Position numbers and translations under genes: made by a program
The notes under the pieces: model-generated
The model's database searches: none
Seen by the model: only the letters and a program-made list of their open reading frames with translations
Told to the model about the DNA's origin: nothing
Assembly: GCA_903825465.1 (NCBI GenBank)
Contig: CAIKAR010000087.1
Coordinates: 1-38,240 of the forward strand
DNA: 38,240 bases
Origin: an uncultured Hyphomicrobiales bacterium
Lineage (GTDB): Bacteria > Pseudomonadota > Alphaproteobacteria > Rhizobiales > Beijerinckiaceae
Reading direction: 5' to 3'
Shown here: one piece after another, positions 1 through 7,452 of the stretch
Numbering within the stretch: position 1 is the stretch's first letter
Layout: each line of letters opens with the position of its first letter

Positions 1-2
1 AA

Positions 3-143
3 AGAGAACGTAAAGCCAAGGCAGAGCTAGATAGTCGAACCTTCAAAGACGGTGCGATTTATCTCTTCCGTCGTGCCGACTACGTGAAGCCAACTTGGTT
101 CTGTCGGGTCAAAGTGCCAGTGTTGATTTGCGCTGAGATCTGA
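3..143 (+). pseudogene. Tyrosine-integrase-like fragment, cut by the window edge and ending early
   Basis: An open frame enters from the left edge and stops at a TGA after 46 codons. Its middle (DGAIYLFRRADYVKPTWFC, then RVKVP) resembles the N-terminal arm-binding region of phage-type site-specific integrases, from memory of that family. In such proteins this segment is near the N terminus and is followed by several hundred residues with the Arg/His/Tyr catalytic set. Here the similarity ends at RVKVP, followed by six unrelated residues and a stop, so the gene appears truncated. The upstream start lies outside the window. The location, about 540 bp from the 3' end of a tRNA-Glu gene, fits an old integration site. 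The identification rests on a short stretch, and it could be a different protein or a chance frame. Confidence 0.45.
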
Positions 144-681
144 CCCGGGATTTTCATCGCGGAATGATCACTCCTTCGCATTGATTTCCGCACGAGTTTG
201 CGAAGGAAAATCGCGCTTCTCGCTCACGGAGGCGGGTCAGCGCATATCGGAATAGTTCCCAATTTCGGCCCAATTCCTGACGGAAATCAACACTCGGACA
301 TAGCAACGCGCGCGCGGGCGCTCCCTGGTAGGAGTGCACCGCTCGCGATCGGACCGCGTCGATTACCGCCTCGTTCGTCCAGGCGTTGCCGCCCCGGGGC
401 CCAATGCGGAAAGCCCCCGCCGTGCGAAATTCGCGACTTCTTCCAGCGCCGTGAGGGCGTCGCGATTTCACGTCCGTGCCCGCAGCTGACGTGGGCACCG
501 GAGGGACTTGGCGCTTTCGCGCTAGCCGGTGGTCTTTCATCGGCGTCCCTATGCCAAACCTAATGGCTTAAACGCCAAATGCAAGCGTAGCCTGCGCCTA
601 TTCTGGAAAACCAGCGTGCCAGATATGTGCCAGACGGCGGGCCGCACCGTACCCGATAACATACTAAGTCATTGAAATGAT
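144..681. other. Gene-poor stretch between integrase remnant and tRNA-Glu
   Basis: I see no gene I can support here. A minus-strand frame (154-540, ATG start, 128 codons) is open but Arg/Ala/Pro-rich in its first half, matches no family I know, and may be fortuitous. A different minus frame carries a short protein-like run (LTALEEVANFARRGL) that soon hits a stop, as expected of decayed coding DNA. The stretch also holds the repeated GTGCCAG element described separately. Base composition and stop density suggest degenerate mobile-element or island sequence rather than a normal intergenic spacer. Confidence 0.4.
616..633 (-). promoter_or_regulatory. Direct repeat GTGCCAG x2 / sigma-54-like -24/-12 element
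   Basis: GTGCCAG occurs at 616-622 and again at 627-633, an 11-bp period. Read on the minus strand, TGGCAC-N5-TGGC-A matches the sigma-54 core (TGGCAC-N5-TTGC-W) with one mismatch and correct spacing, pointing into the 154-540 region. The same pair of repeats could instead be arm-type integrase binding sites left beside the tRNA. The sequence cannot decide between these readings. Confidence 0.3.
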
Positions 682-757
682 TGGCGCGCCCAAGGGGAAT
701 CGAACCCCTGTTTTCGCCGTGAAAGGGCGACGTCCTGGACCGCTAGACGATGGGCGC
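682..757 (-). tRNA. tRNA-Glu (anticodon UUC), CCA encoded
   Basis: On the minus strand the acceptor stem GCGCCCA (757-751) pairs with TGGGCGC (692-686). It is followed by discriminator G and an encoded CCA (684-682). The D-arm contains CGTCTAGCGG, the anticodon loop reads CTTTCAC inside the stem GTCGCCC...GGCGAAA with anticodon TTC, and the T-arm is AGGGGTTCGATTCCCCT. The total is 76 nt with CCA. The gene decodes GAA/GAG. Its 3' end faces the integrase remnant, and tRNA 3' ends are common integrase attachment sites. No duplicate of the full 3' end is visible near the remnant. Confidence 0.95.
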
Positions 758-790
758 GGGTGGGCCGCGCGGGCGACCGTGATGGCGGAA

Positions 791-819
791 CCTATAGAGG
801 CGCGGACCCCGCCGCGCAA
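791..819 (-). promoter_or_regulatory. Candidate promoter of tRNA-Glu
   Basis: On the minus strand TTGCGC (819-814), a 17-bp spacer and TATAGG (796-791) form a sigma-70-like promoter. The predicted start is roughly 25 nt upstream of the tRNA 5' end. The match is by eye and the -35 is only half consensus. Confidence 0.4.
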
Positions 820-881
820 GGCCGGAAAAGCGCCCGCGTTTTTCCGCTCGCGGGGCTCCCCAAGCCCGCCGCAACACGCGC

Positions 882-2549
882 CTACCGCCACTCGTCCACG
901 CTCACCGACTTGCGGTAGGTCGCGCCCATCATGCTCCAATAGCCGTTGGTTTCGCCGCCGACGACGACGACGTTGATGTCGCCCTCCTGCCAGATCGGAA
1001 TCAACTCGTCCTTGCCGGCCTTCAGCTTCGTGGCGAAGGGTTCTTCGCCGAAGGTGGCGCGCGGATAAATGTAGTTCTGCACGAGTTGCAAATCCCAGTA
1101 GCGGCCCGCCGGCATGCGCGCGGTGTCCCACAGCCAGTGAATCAAATCCTTTGACTCCTTGAAGCCGCCGCGTTCGACGAACTGGCGCGCGGTGATCGGG
1201 TCGAGAAGCAGGCACGGCGCCGTGTTGGGCTCGACGCCAAGCAGCATGTCGCGCACATGCTCGCGCCAATACTCCTTGCGCAGGCCCAGACAGAACGAAT
1301 TCGAGCGGCAGCCGTAGAAAACGCTGACGACGCTGTCGGTTGGCTTGAAGCCCTTGCGCACATGCAGAGGCTCCCACGGGTTGCGCTCCTCGTTCTCGGC
1401 GAAGGTGACGCTGTTGTAGACGAGGTTGTTGCCTTGCGAGCCCATGAATGTGTCGCCGGGAACCGAACCGCCCTGCAGGTTCTGCGACAACAGGCCGAAG
1501 GCGCGGCCGATGGTGGCGTTGGCGTGGTTGTAGGGGCCCATCGCGCCAATGCCGCAATTCATGCCGATCTCCTCGCGCACCGGGCCGTTCACCACCACCA
1601 TCGCGGCGGCGGAACTCGACGTCGAGCCGCGCGCCGACACGCAGGACGCGGCGAGCGCCAGAATGACCGGGAAATACGCGGGCTTGGCGCCCGCCATCAC
1701 CGCGTTCACCGCGACCTTCTCGACCGTGTATTCCCAAAGCCCGCGGTTGTGGGTCGGCTGCATTTTGCCGACGATCTCGTCGGGCTTGCGGCTCGTGGCC
1801 GCCAGCATCGCCGCCACGCGCGCTTCCGTCGGCAACACGATCGGCAGCATGTCGGTCCAGTGATTGCGCAGGAACATCTCGTGGAGGTTTTCCTCCGTAT
1901 CCGCGTCGCAGAGCCGCGGCGTCGAGCGGTCGTTGGGCGCGTCCGCGGCCGCGCCAAGCCCCTTGGTCAGAGCCTCGACGACTTCCCGCATGACGGGCCG
2001 GCCGCTGACGGGGTCGGCGCCGTTGACGTAGGCGCGCAGCTCCTCCGCCGTCTTGCCCATGACGGGCTGCGGCACATAAACGCAATCGAGCCCCGGCAAG
2101 CCGCCAACCCGCGCCGTGGAGCGCACGACCCGGTCGAACTTGTCCGTGTGCATGGCGACGGTGGGCACGCCATAGCGCGTCTCAAGCGTGATCGCGTGCG
2201 TCGCGACAGCGGGCGCGCAGGTGCTGCAATGGCCGACCCCGACGATTGCCGCGTGGCCGTTGGCCTTGATTTCCTCCCATGTTTTGGGGTCGTCTGTGCC
2301 GTAATAGTGGCTGAGCGAGACGATCCTGGTCGTCACCCCCGGCATGTGTTGAGCGAACCAGGCTTGCACCTGTTTCAGCAATTCGATTGAATCGTCGAAG
2401 CGGCAATCGACGAGATAAATCGTCTTGCCGTCGAGCCCGTCGAGCCGCGGCGCCGCCTGTTTCTTCGCGATCTTGGGCGGATAGCCGACAGGATTGTGGA
2501 CCACGGTTTTTTTCGCGCCAGCGAGCGCTTGTGCGGAAATGTCGTCCAT
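882..2549 (-). CDS. UGSC-like domain protein with C-terminal domain of unknown function
   Basis: A 555-residue cytosolic protein. I place it in the UGSC-like family because VGVGHCSTCAPAVATHA (residues ~103-119) lines up with that family's signature, where the second part reads U/C-G-S-C. Here it is C108-S-T-C111. Residues ~40-200 form the UGSC-like domain. Residues ~215-555 are a second conserved region with EKVAVNAVMAGAKPAYFP, GMNCGIGAMGPYNHANA and YGCRSNSFC, so conserved Cys are plentiful. The reaction is unknown; a redox or thiol role is inference only. The start is the ATG at 2549, with GGGAG about 7 nt upstream; a longer frame upstream lacks support. It follows holB by 75 nt on the same strand, so it could be read with the tmk-holB operon, although it has no evident link to replication. 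Confidence 0.7.
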   Translation of the reverse strand: MDDISAQALAGAKKTVVHNPVGYPPKIAKKQAAPRLDGLDGKTIYLVDCRFDDSIELLKQVQAWFAQHMPGVTTRIVSLSHYYGTDDPKTWEEIKANGHAAIVGVGHCSTCAPAVATHAITLETRYGVPTVAMHTDKFDRVVRSTARVGGLPGLDCVYVPQPVMGKTAEELRAYVNGADPVSGRPVMREVVEALTKGLGAAADAPNDRSTPRLCDADTEENLHEMFLRNHWTDMLPIVLPTEARVAAMLAATSRKPDEIVGKMQPTHNRGLWEYTVEKVAVNAVMAGAKPAYFPVILALAASCVSARGSTSSSAAAMVVVNGPVREEIGMNCGIGAMGPYNHANATIGRAFGLLSQNLQGGSVPGDTFMGSQGNNLVYNSVTFAENEERNPWEPLHVRKGFKPTDSVVSVFYGCRSNSFCLGLRKEYWREHVRDMLLGVEPNTAPCLLLDPITARQFVERGGFKESKDLIHWLWDTARMPAGRYWDLQLVQNYIYPRATFGEEPFATKLKAGKDELIPIWQEGDINVVVVGGETNGYWSMMGATYRKSVSVDEWR

Positions 2550-2624
2550 GGGTTCGCTCCCTCGGCCAGCGCGCGGGTATTCCGCCGACCGGCTGGACAA
2601 AGTTAGAAGCGCGCGGCGGCGGCG

Positions 2625-3719
2625 TCAAACCCCGGCTGGCCACCGCCGCGCCGAAAGCTCGGCCTCGGCGAGATCGTTGAAAACCAGCAGGATCAGCGCG
2701 CGCTTGTCGAGATTCAGCGCCTCCGCCTCGCGAATTCGTCCGCGCGCCTTTTCCCAGGCGTCGGCGTAGGGCTTCAGCCGCTCCACCGGCGCGTCCTCCC
2801 GCACGCGTTCGTCGAGCCAGTCGAGACAGCGGGCGATCAAGGTTTCGTATTCGTCGATCTGCGAAATGAGCCCGCATTTGTCGGCGATGTCGTGGACGCC
2901 TTTCCAGTCGACGCGCGGCAGGTTCTTCAGAACGCCGTCGATCCGGCGCTCGAAGGCGAGCCGGTCGGGATCGAGCAGGTTCAGCGCCCGGCGCACCGAG
3001 CCGCCCGCGAGCCCGCAGGCCGCCGCGATCCCGCCGCCGAATTCCGACCAGGGTTCGCCGAGAGCCGATATCGCCCGCGCCACCTCGTCGTTGGCGAGCG
3101 GCCGCATCATCAACAGCCGCGCGCGCGAGCGGATCGTTGGCAATATCCGGCCCGGCCGCTGCGACACGAACATGAACAGCGAACGCGGCGGCGGCTCCTC
3201 GATGAGCTTCAGGAGCGCGTTGGCGCTGGAGCGGTTGAGATCTTCGGCGCTGTCGACAACGCACACGCGCCAGCCGCCGCTCGACGACGCCATATGGAAC
3301 ATGCGCGTCGCGGCGCGGACATCTTCGACGCGGATTTCCGAAAACGGCCGCGGCGGCTTCACCTTGCTGTTCCACTCGCGTCGAAGCACGGCGAGGTCGC
3401 CCAGCGCGAGCGCGTTCATCTTGCCGACGATCGGGTGGTCGCGCGGCACGGACAAGTCGATGGCCGCGGCGACATCGGGCGCGGCGGGGTCGGGATGGGC
3501 AAGCAAAAACCGCGCGAAGCGCCACGCGAGCGTCGCCTTGCCGACGCCTTCCGGGCCGCCCAGAATCCAGGTCTGCGGCAGGCGCCGCGCGCGATAGGCG
3601 TCGAGCAAATCCCGCTCCGCCGCCGCGTTGCCGAAAAAATCCAGCGTCGCGCGCGGGTGCGGCGCGCCCTCCAGCGCGTCGCTTTCGGGAGGCGCTCCTT
3701 CGTCGCGCTTGCGCATCAT
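2625..3719 (-). CDS. holB: DNA polymerase III subunit delta' (clamp-loader)
   Basis: A 364-residue AAA+ subunit of the clamp loader that places the beta clamp on primed DNA. The Walker-A-like loop is GGPEGVGKAT (residues ~54-63), followed by the delta'/tau landmarks VVDSAEDLNRSSANALLKLIEEPP and the sensor-type SQRPGRILPTIRSRA. The length is normal for alphaproteobacterial HolB. The start ATG at 3719 overlaps the tmk stop as ATGA, typical of translational coupling, so I prefer it over the open sequence further upstream. Dac, tmk and holB overlap or abut on one strand and form one operon. In many Rhizobiales metG and tatD follow holB; here a UGSC-like gene follows instead. The zinc-binding Cys cluster seen in some delta' proteins is absent. 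Confidence 0.93.
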   Translation of the reverse strand: MMRKRDEGAPPESDALEGAPHPRATLDFFGNAAAERDLLDAYRARRLPQTWILGGPEGVGKATLAWRFARFLLAHPDPAAPDVAAAIDLSVPRDHPIVGKMNALALGDLAVLRREWNSKVKPPRPFSEIRVEDVRAATRMFHMASSSGGWRVCVVDSAEDLNRSSANALLKLIEEPPPRSLFMFVSQRPGRILPTIRSRARLLMMRPLANDEVARAISALGEPWSEFGGGIAAACGLAGGSVRRALNLLDPDRLAFERRIDGVLKNLPRVDWKGVHDIADKCGLISQIDEYETLIARCLDWLDERVREDAPVERLKPYADAWEKARGRIREAEALNLDKRALILLVFNDLAEAELSARRWPAGV

Positions 3720-4423
3720 GCGCCCATGGCCCCCTCGCCGCGCGCGGCGAGCCAGCGCAGCGGCCGCAGCTTGCGCGTCACCACGCTCCAAATCTCGCGC
3801 GCCAGGGTCGCCTCGTCAGTGTCGGCGTCGACAATCGCGCAGCGCTCCGGCTCGGCGCGCGCGATGGCGAGAAAGGCCCGCCGCAACTGTTCGTGAAACT
3901 CCGGCCCCTGCTTTTCAAACCGGTCCACCGCGCCGGGTCCACGCCGGCGGGCGGCGCGGGCGAGGCCTGTTTCGGGCGGCAGATCGAGGATCAACGTCAA
4001 GTCCGGCCGGCAGTCGCCGACGGCGGTCTTTTCGAGCGCCGCGATCAGGCTGGGATCGACATTTCCCAGCGCGCCCTGATAGGCGCGGGTCGAATCGACG
4101 AAGCGGTCGCAGATCACCCAACGGCCCGACGCAAGCGCCGGGCGGATCAGATGATCGACATGGTCGATGCGCGCCGCCGCGAAAACCAACGCCTCCGCGG
4201 CCGGACCGAGCGGCTCGACCAACCCGCTCAACAAGGCTTCGCGCAGGCGTTCGGCGGTTTTGGAGCCGCCGGGTTCCCGGGTCGTCGCGGCGTCGACGCC
4301 AACCTCGGCGAGCGCCGCGGCGAGCAGCCGCGCCTGCGTCGATTTGCCGGCGCCCTCGCCTCCTTCGAATGTCACGAAGCGGCCGCGCCCCGCGTCGATG
4401 CCGGCGTTAGCGTTTGAAGACAT
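3716..4423 (-). CDS. tmk: Thymidylate kinase
   Basis: A 235-residue dTMP kinase converting dTMP to dTDP with ATP. Visible motifs are the P-loop FEGGEGAGKST (residues ~19-29), the substrate-side TREPGGSKTAERLR, and the DRFVDSTRAYQG segment carrying the DR(F/Y) signature. The lid region contains RAARRRGPGAVDRFEKQG. The length is ordinary for bacterial Tmk. The ATG at 4423 lies inside the end of the upstream carboxypeptidase gene (17-nt overlap), and the stop overlaps the holB start by 4 nt. It therefore sits mid-operon and is probably expressed by coupled translation. The short N-terminal tail before the P-loop (MSSNANAGIDAGRG) is not unusual. Nothing appears truncated. Confidence 0.95.
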   Translation of the reverse strand: MSSNANAGIDAGRGRFVTFEGGEGAGKSTQARLLAAALAEVGVDAATTREPGGSKTAERLREALLSGLVEPLGPAAEALVFAAARIDHVDHLIRPALASGRWVICDRFVDSTRAYQGALGNVDPSLIAALEKTAVGDCRPDLTLILDLPPETGLARAARRRGPGAVDRFEKQGPEFHEQLRRAFLAIARAEPERCAIVDADTDEATLAREIWSVVTRKLRPLRWLAARGEGAMGA

Positions 4424-5600
4424 ATTTCTGGATCAGGCTTTGCCCGAGTTCGAGAGCGGCGTCGAAGGCGCGGCGGTATATCGGGCCCTGCGGCGCGTCT
4501 TCGCCCGCGTCGAGCGGCAAATCAACGGCGAGCGTTTGTCCCCGATACACCTTCAGCCGCGCGATTTCCGCGCCCTCCTTCACCGGCGCGGGAACGGGAC
4601 CATCGTAAACGACCTTGGCCGTCAAATGCTCCGAATTGCCGCGCGGCACGAGAATGCGGACGTCGCGCGGCGCGACCAGGGGCACGGTGAGGCTCGCGCC
4701 GCCGTAAAGGCGCGCCGAGCCAACGGTGTCGCCAGCCGCGAAAATCGCCTTGGGCTCGAACGACCGAAAGCCCCACTGCAACATCTTGCGCGCTTCCTCC
4801 GCGCGGTCCTTGGCGGTGCGCATGCCGTAAAGCGCGATGATCAGGCGCTGATTGTTCTCGATCGCCGAGCCGACGATCGAATAGCCGCTGACGTCGTCGA
4901 TATCGCCGGTCTTCAGCCCGTCCGCGCCAAGGTCCATGGCGAGCAGCGGATTGCGGTTCTGCTGCTTGATCTTGCTCCAGGTGAATTCCTTCTCGCTGAA
5001 AGAGCGGTAGAGGTCGGGATAGGTCCGAATCACATGGTCGGCGAGCGCCGCCATGTCGCGCGCGGTGACCTTTTGCCCAGGATCGTCCTTGCCCCAGGCG
5101 TTGCGAAAAGTCAGATGCGTCAGTCCGAGTTCGCTGGCGCGCGTGCTCATGCGCTGCGCGAAGGCGGCCTCGGTGCCAGCGATCCCCTCGGCCAGCACAA
5201 TCGCGGCGTCGTTGCCCGACACGATCACCAGCCCGCGGATGAGGTCTTCGACGCGAATGCGCGAATGCAACGCCGCGAACATGCTCGACCCGCGGGCAAG
5301 CGCGCCGCCGGTGCGCCAGGCGTTCTCGCTGACCGTGAACTCGTCGTCGAGCTTGAGGCGGCCTTCCTTGATCTCGCGGAACACGATCTCGGCGGTCATC
5401 AGCTTGGCGGTCGAGGCCGGCGTCCACGGAGCGTCGGCGTTCTTTTCAAACAGCGTGGATTGCGTGTCGGCGTCGATCAGCACGGCGCTGGGAGCAATGG
5501 TCTGGAACGCCGCCTGTTGCGCGCGCGCCGCGACGGGCGCGAACGCCAGCGCGGCGATGAAGGCCGCTCTTGTGCGAATTTGGAAATACGCGCCGCTCAC
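4407..5600 (-). CDS. D-alanyl-D-alanine carboxypeptidase (PBP5/6 family)
   Basis: A 397-residue periplasmic low-molecular-weight penicillin-binding protein that trims the terminal D-Ala from peptidoglycan pentapeptides. An N-terminal signal peptide (hydrophobic ~10-25, ending ARAQQA) precedes the transpeptidase-like domain with S63-T-A-K66, S128-G-N130 and K230-T-G232, the three active-site boxes. A C-terminal PBP5-type domain covers about residues 290-380, followed by an amphipathic end (LGQSLIQKYVFKR) suited to membrane association. The start is a GTG at 5600 preceded by AGAGGG. The gene belongs to the dac/dacA/dacC group, but the paralog cannot be named safely. It heads the dac-tmk-holB operon, with rlpA upstream on the same strand, a common Rhizobiales arrangement. 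Confidence 0.9.
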   Translation of the reverse strand: MSGAYFQIRTRAAFIAALAFAPVAARAQQAAFQTIAPSAVLIDADTQSTLFEKNADAPWTPASTAKLMTAEIVFREIKEGRLKLDDEFTVSENAWRTGGALARGSSMFAALHSRIRVEDLIRGLVIVSGNDAAIVLAEGIAGTEAAFAQRMSTRASELGLTHLTFRNAWGKDDPGQKVTARDMAALADHVIRTYPDLYRSFSEKEFTWSKIKQQNRNPLLAMDLGADGLKTGDIDDVSGYSIVGSAIENNQRLIIALYGMRTAKDRAEEARKMLQWGFRSFEPKAIFAAGDTVGSARLYGGASLTVPLVAPRDVRILVPRGNSEHLTAKVVYDGPVPAPVKEGAEIARLKVYRGQTLAVDLPLDAGEDAPQGPIYRRAFDAALELGQSLIQKYVFKR

Positions 5601-5702
5601 GCCGCCCTCTTGGCCTTGGTGACAAGCCGAAATCGCGGCGAAACTAACAAGCCGCGAACCGAATGTCTTCGGGAATTTGACCGCGGCGTCAACGAGGCCG
5701 GC

Positions 5703-6719
5703 TTATTCCGACTTCTGCGCGTATCCGCGCGCGGTCGGATACGGCGGCTTTGGCGCGGGCTCGGAGCCCATCCTTGAAGCGACCGAGAAATTCACCGGCT
5801 TCACCGGCGCGGCGCGCGGACGGGCCGCCGCGATGGGCAGATCCGCGCCGGGAATCGTGCCGAGATCGAAGGGGCGGTTTGGCGGCAATGGCGCGTTGGC
5901 CGGCGGAGCGACCGCGCGTCCCCGCGCCGGCTCGAAATCTTCGGGTTCCGGCTCTTGCCGCTGCTGCGGCGCCAGCGCCGCGACTTGTTGATAAACAGGC
6001 TTGGAAGGCGGCGGCGGCAAATTCGGCGGCGCGGTGGCCACCAACGTCGGGCGCGCGATCGAATCCGAACCGCCCAGCGTCGCCGGCGCGCCATCGGTCC
6101 GAAGGCTGGCGAGCAACATGTTGTCGTCCGAGCCGCCCATCTCGGCGCGCCCCACATATTCCACCTTGACATGCGCGGTGCCGGACCGCCTGTAATCGAG
6201 CAGCTCCGCGGCGCGCTGGGAGAGATCCATCACGCGCCCGCCATGGTAGGGTCCGCGGTCGTTGACGCGCACGATGATCGAGCGGCCGTTGCCAAGATTG
6301 GTCACGCGCGCGTAACTGGGCAGCGGCATCGTCGGATGCGCGGCGGAGATCGACGCCATGTCGAAAACCTCGCCGTTCGCGGTCTTCCGCCCGTGGAACG
6401 CCGCGCCGTAATAAGACGCCATGCCAACTTGGGTCTCGTGCGCGGTTTCGCTGGGATAATAGCGCCGGCCGGCGACGGTGTAGGGCCTGCCAACAAGATA
6501 TTGTCCGCCGCCGCGCGGCACCGCCTCGCCATCGGCGACGACCCGCGGACTGGCGGGACCATATTTCGAAGAGGGAAAATATTCGTTGGTCGACCGGCCG
6601 GCGATCCGCTGCGCCGGCGGCTGGGCGCAGCCGCCAACCGCGACCACGACGCACGTGGCCCAAAGGCCCGGACGCCCGGCAATGCCCCCCAGGGGCCCGG
6701 ACTGGCGTTTCACTGTCAT
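5703..6719 (-). CDS. rlpA: RlpA-family septal lipoprotein
   Basis: A 338-residue lipoprotein of the RlpA family, which binds or cleaves denuded glycan strands at the septum. The N terminus has a short hydrophobic segment ending VAVGGC, with C31 as the candidate lipidation site. The double-psi beta-barrel domain is at about residues 95-185: GMASYYGAAFHGRKTANGE, then ARVTNLGNGRSIIVRVNDRG and GRVMDLSQRAAELL. The rest is Pro/Ala-rich and apparently disordered, and I see no C-terminal SPOR domain. The start is the ATG at 6719; a TTG three bases upstream is less likely. It lies 102 nt upstream of the D,D-carboxypeptidase on the same strand, so two cell-wall genes precede tmk-holB. Confidence 0.9.
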   Translation of the reverse strand: MTVKRQSGPLGGIAGRPGLWATCVVVAVGGCAQPPAQRIAGRSTNEYFPSSKYGPASPRVVADGEAVPRGGGQYLVGRPYTVAGRRYYPSETAHETQVGMASYYGAAFHGRKTANGEVFDMASISAAHPTMPLPSYARVTNLGNGRSIIVRVNDRGPYHGGRVMDLSQRAAELLDYRRSGTAHVKVEYVGRAEMGGSDDNMLLASLRTDGAPATLGGSDSIARPTLVATAPPNLPPPPSKPVYQQVAALAPQQRQEPEPEDFEPARGRAVAPPANAPLPPNRPFDLGTIPGADLPIAAARPRAAPVKPVNFSVASRMGSEPAPKPPYPTARGYAQKSE

Positions 6720-6985
6720 CAAAATCCCGTGGTACGCGATACTGAAAATCCACGACGGACATTGCGTCCGCGCCCGCGGCCACCGCCGACGACCATTCCA
6801 ACGGGAACAGCGGTCGCGGCTTCGCCTCGAACTTCCCTAGAATCGCGCCAATTCAGTTGCAAAACCATTAACCTCGCCAAATTCAACAGGTTTTTCGCAA
6901 CCTGGAAGATTAACCCTAGTTCTGACCGGTCCACATCGGGCCGAGATTGCGGTGAAAATGCGGCGACGCTAGCGCGGCCGTCGCC

Positions 6986-7345
6986 TTACCTGTCGCACTC
7001 CACCAAGTCTTTTTCCTCCAGCGAGAATATGCCGCCGGGCTTGATGCTCAAGTTTTTAGCGTGACAGATTCGTCCGTCCTTGTCCTTCATCTCGGCGTCG
7101 TAAACGCCTTCGCTCAGGCCCGTCAGGCGCAGGCGCTCGTCGTTGTCGACCGCGCCATCCTTGTCGTTGGCGCATTGGTTGACGCCCCATGTCGTCGTGC
7201 CCTTCGGCGCGAGCCTGAAATCGACGATCGTATGGGCGGTGAGATTCCAGAAACGGCTCGGCGCGTCGGCGGCCCGGGCGGCCATGGCGCAAAGCGGCAG
7301 CGCCAAAGCGGCGGCCACGAATCCACGCAACAAGGGCATCGTCAT
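6986..7345 (-). CDS. Small secreted protein of unknown function
   Basis: A 119-residue protein with a clear Sec signal peptide (LLRGFVAAALALPL..., AxA site around A23-R-A25). The mature part is about 94 residues and holds three Cys (58, 94, 117), so one disulfide is possible in the periplasm. It contains LTAHTIVDFRLAPKGTTTWG and ends LEEKDLVECDR. I do not recognise a named family. The ATG at 7345 has a strong GGAGG four nt upstream; an ATG six nt further in (7339) has better spacing and is an alternative. It lies between dgt and rlpA on the same strand, with 107 nt to dgt, and may be its own transcription unit. Confidence 0.7.
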   Translation of the reverse strand: MTMPLLRGFVAAALALPLCAMAARAADAPSRFWNLTAHTIVDFRLAPKGTTTWGVNQCANDKDGAVDNDERLRLTGLSEGVYDAEMKDKDGRICHAKNLSIKPGGIFSLEEKDLVECDR

Positions 7346-7452
7346 TGTTCCTCCCAACTTCGCCGCGATGGCGGGTCGCTTTGATGTCGCGGATCAAACC
7401 ATGGCGAACACGCGCCGGCAAGGGCGCCGCCGCGGCGATCTACAAGCAGGGC

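Noticed and set aside
154-540. Minus-strand 128-codon frame next to the integrase remnant
   Set aside because: No recognisable similarity and biased composition. Kept only as a note in the gene-poor stretch, though a sigma-54-like site lies upstream.
664-2085. Minus-strand frame of 473 codons overlapping the UGSC gene and tRNA-Glu
   Set aside because: Arg/Ala-rich, runs through the tRNA gene, and is out of phase with the recognisable UGSC-like protein.
4167-5777. Plus-strand frame of 536 codons opposite tmk and the carboxypeptidase
   Set aside because: Antisense shadow; the opposite strand carries all tmk and PBP motifs in full.
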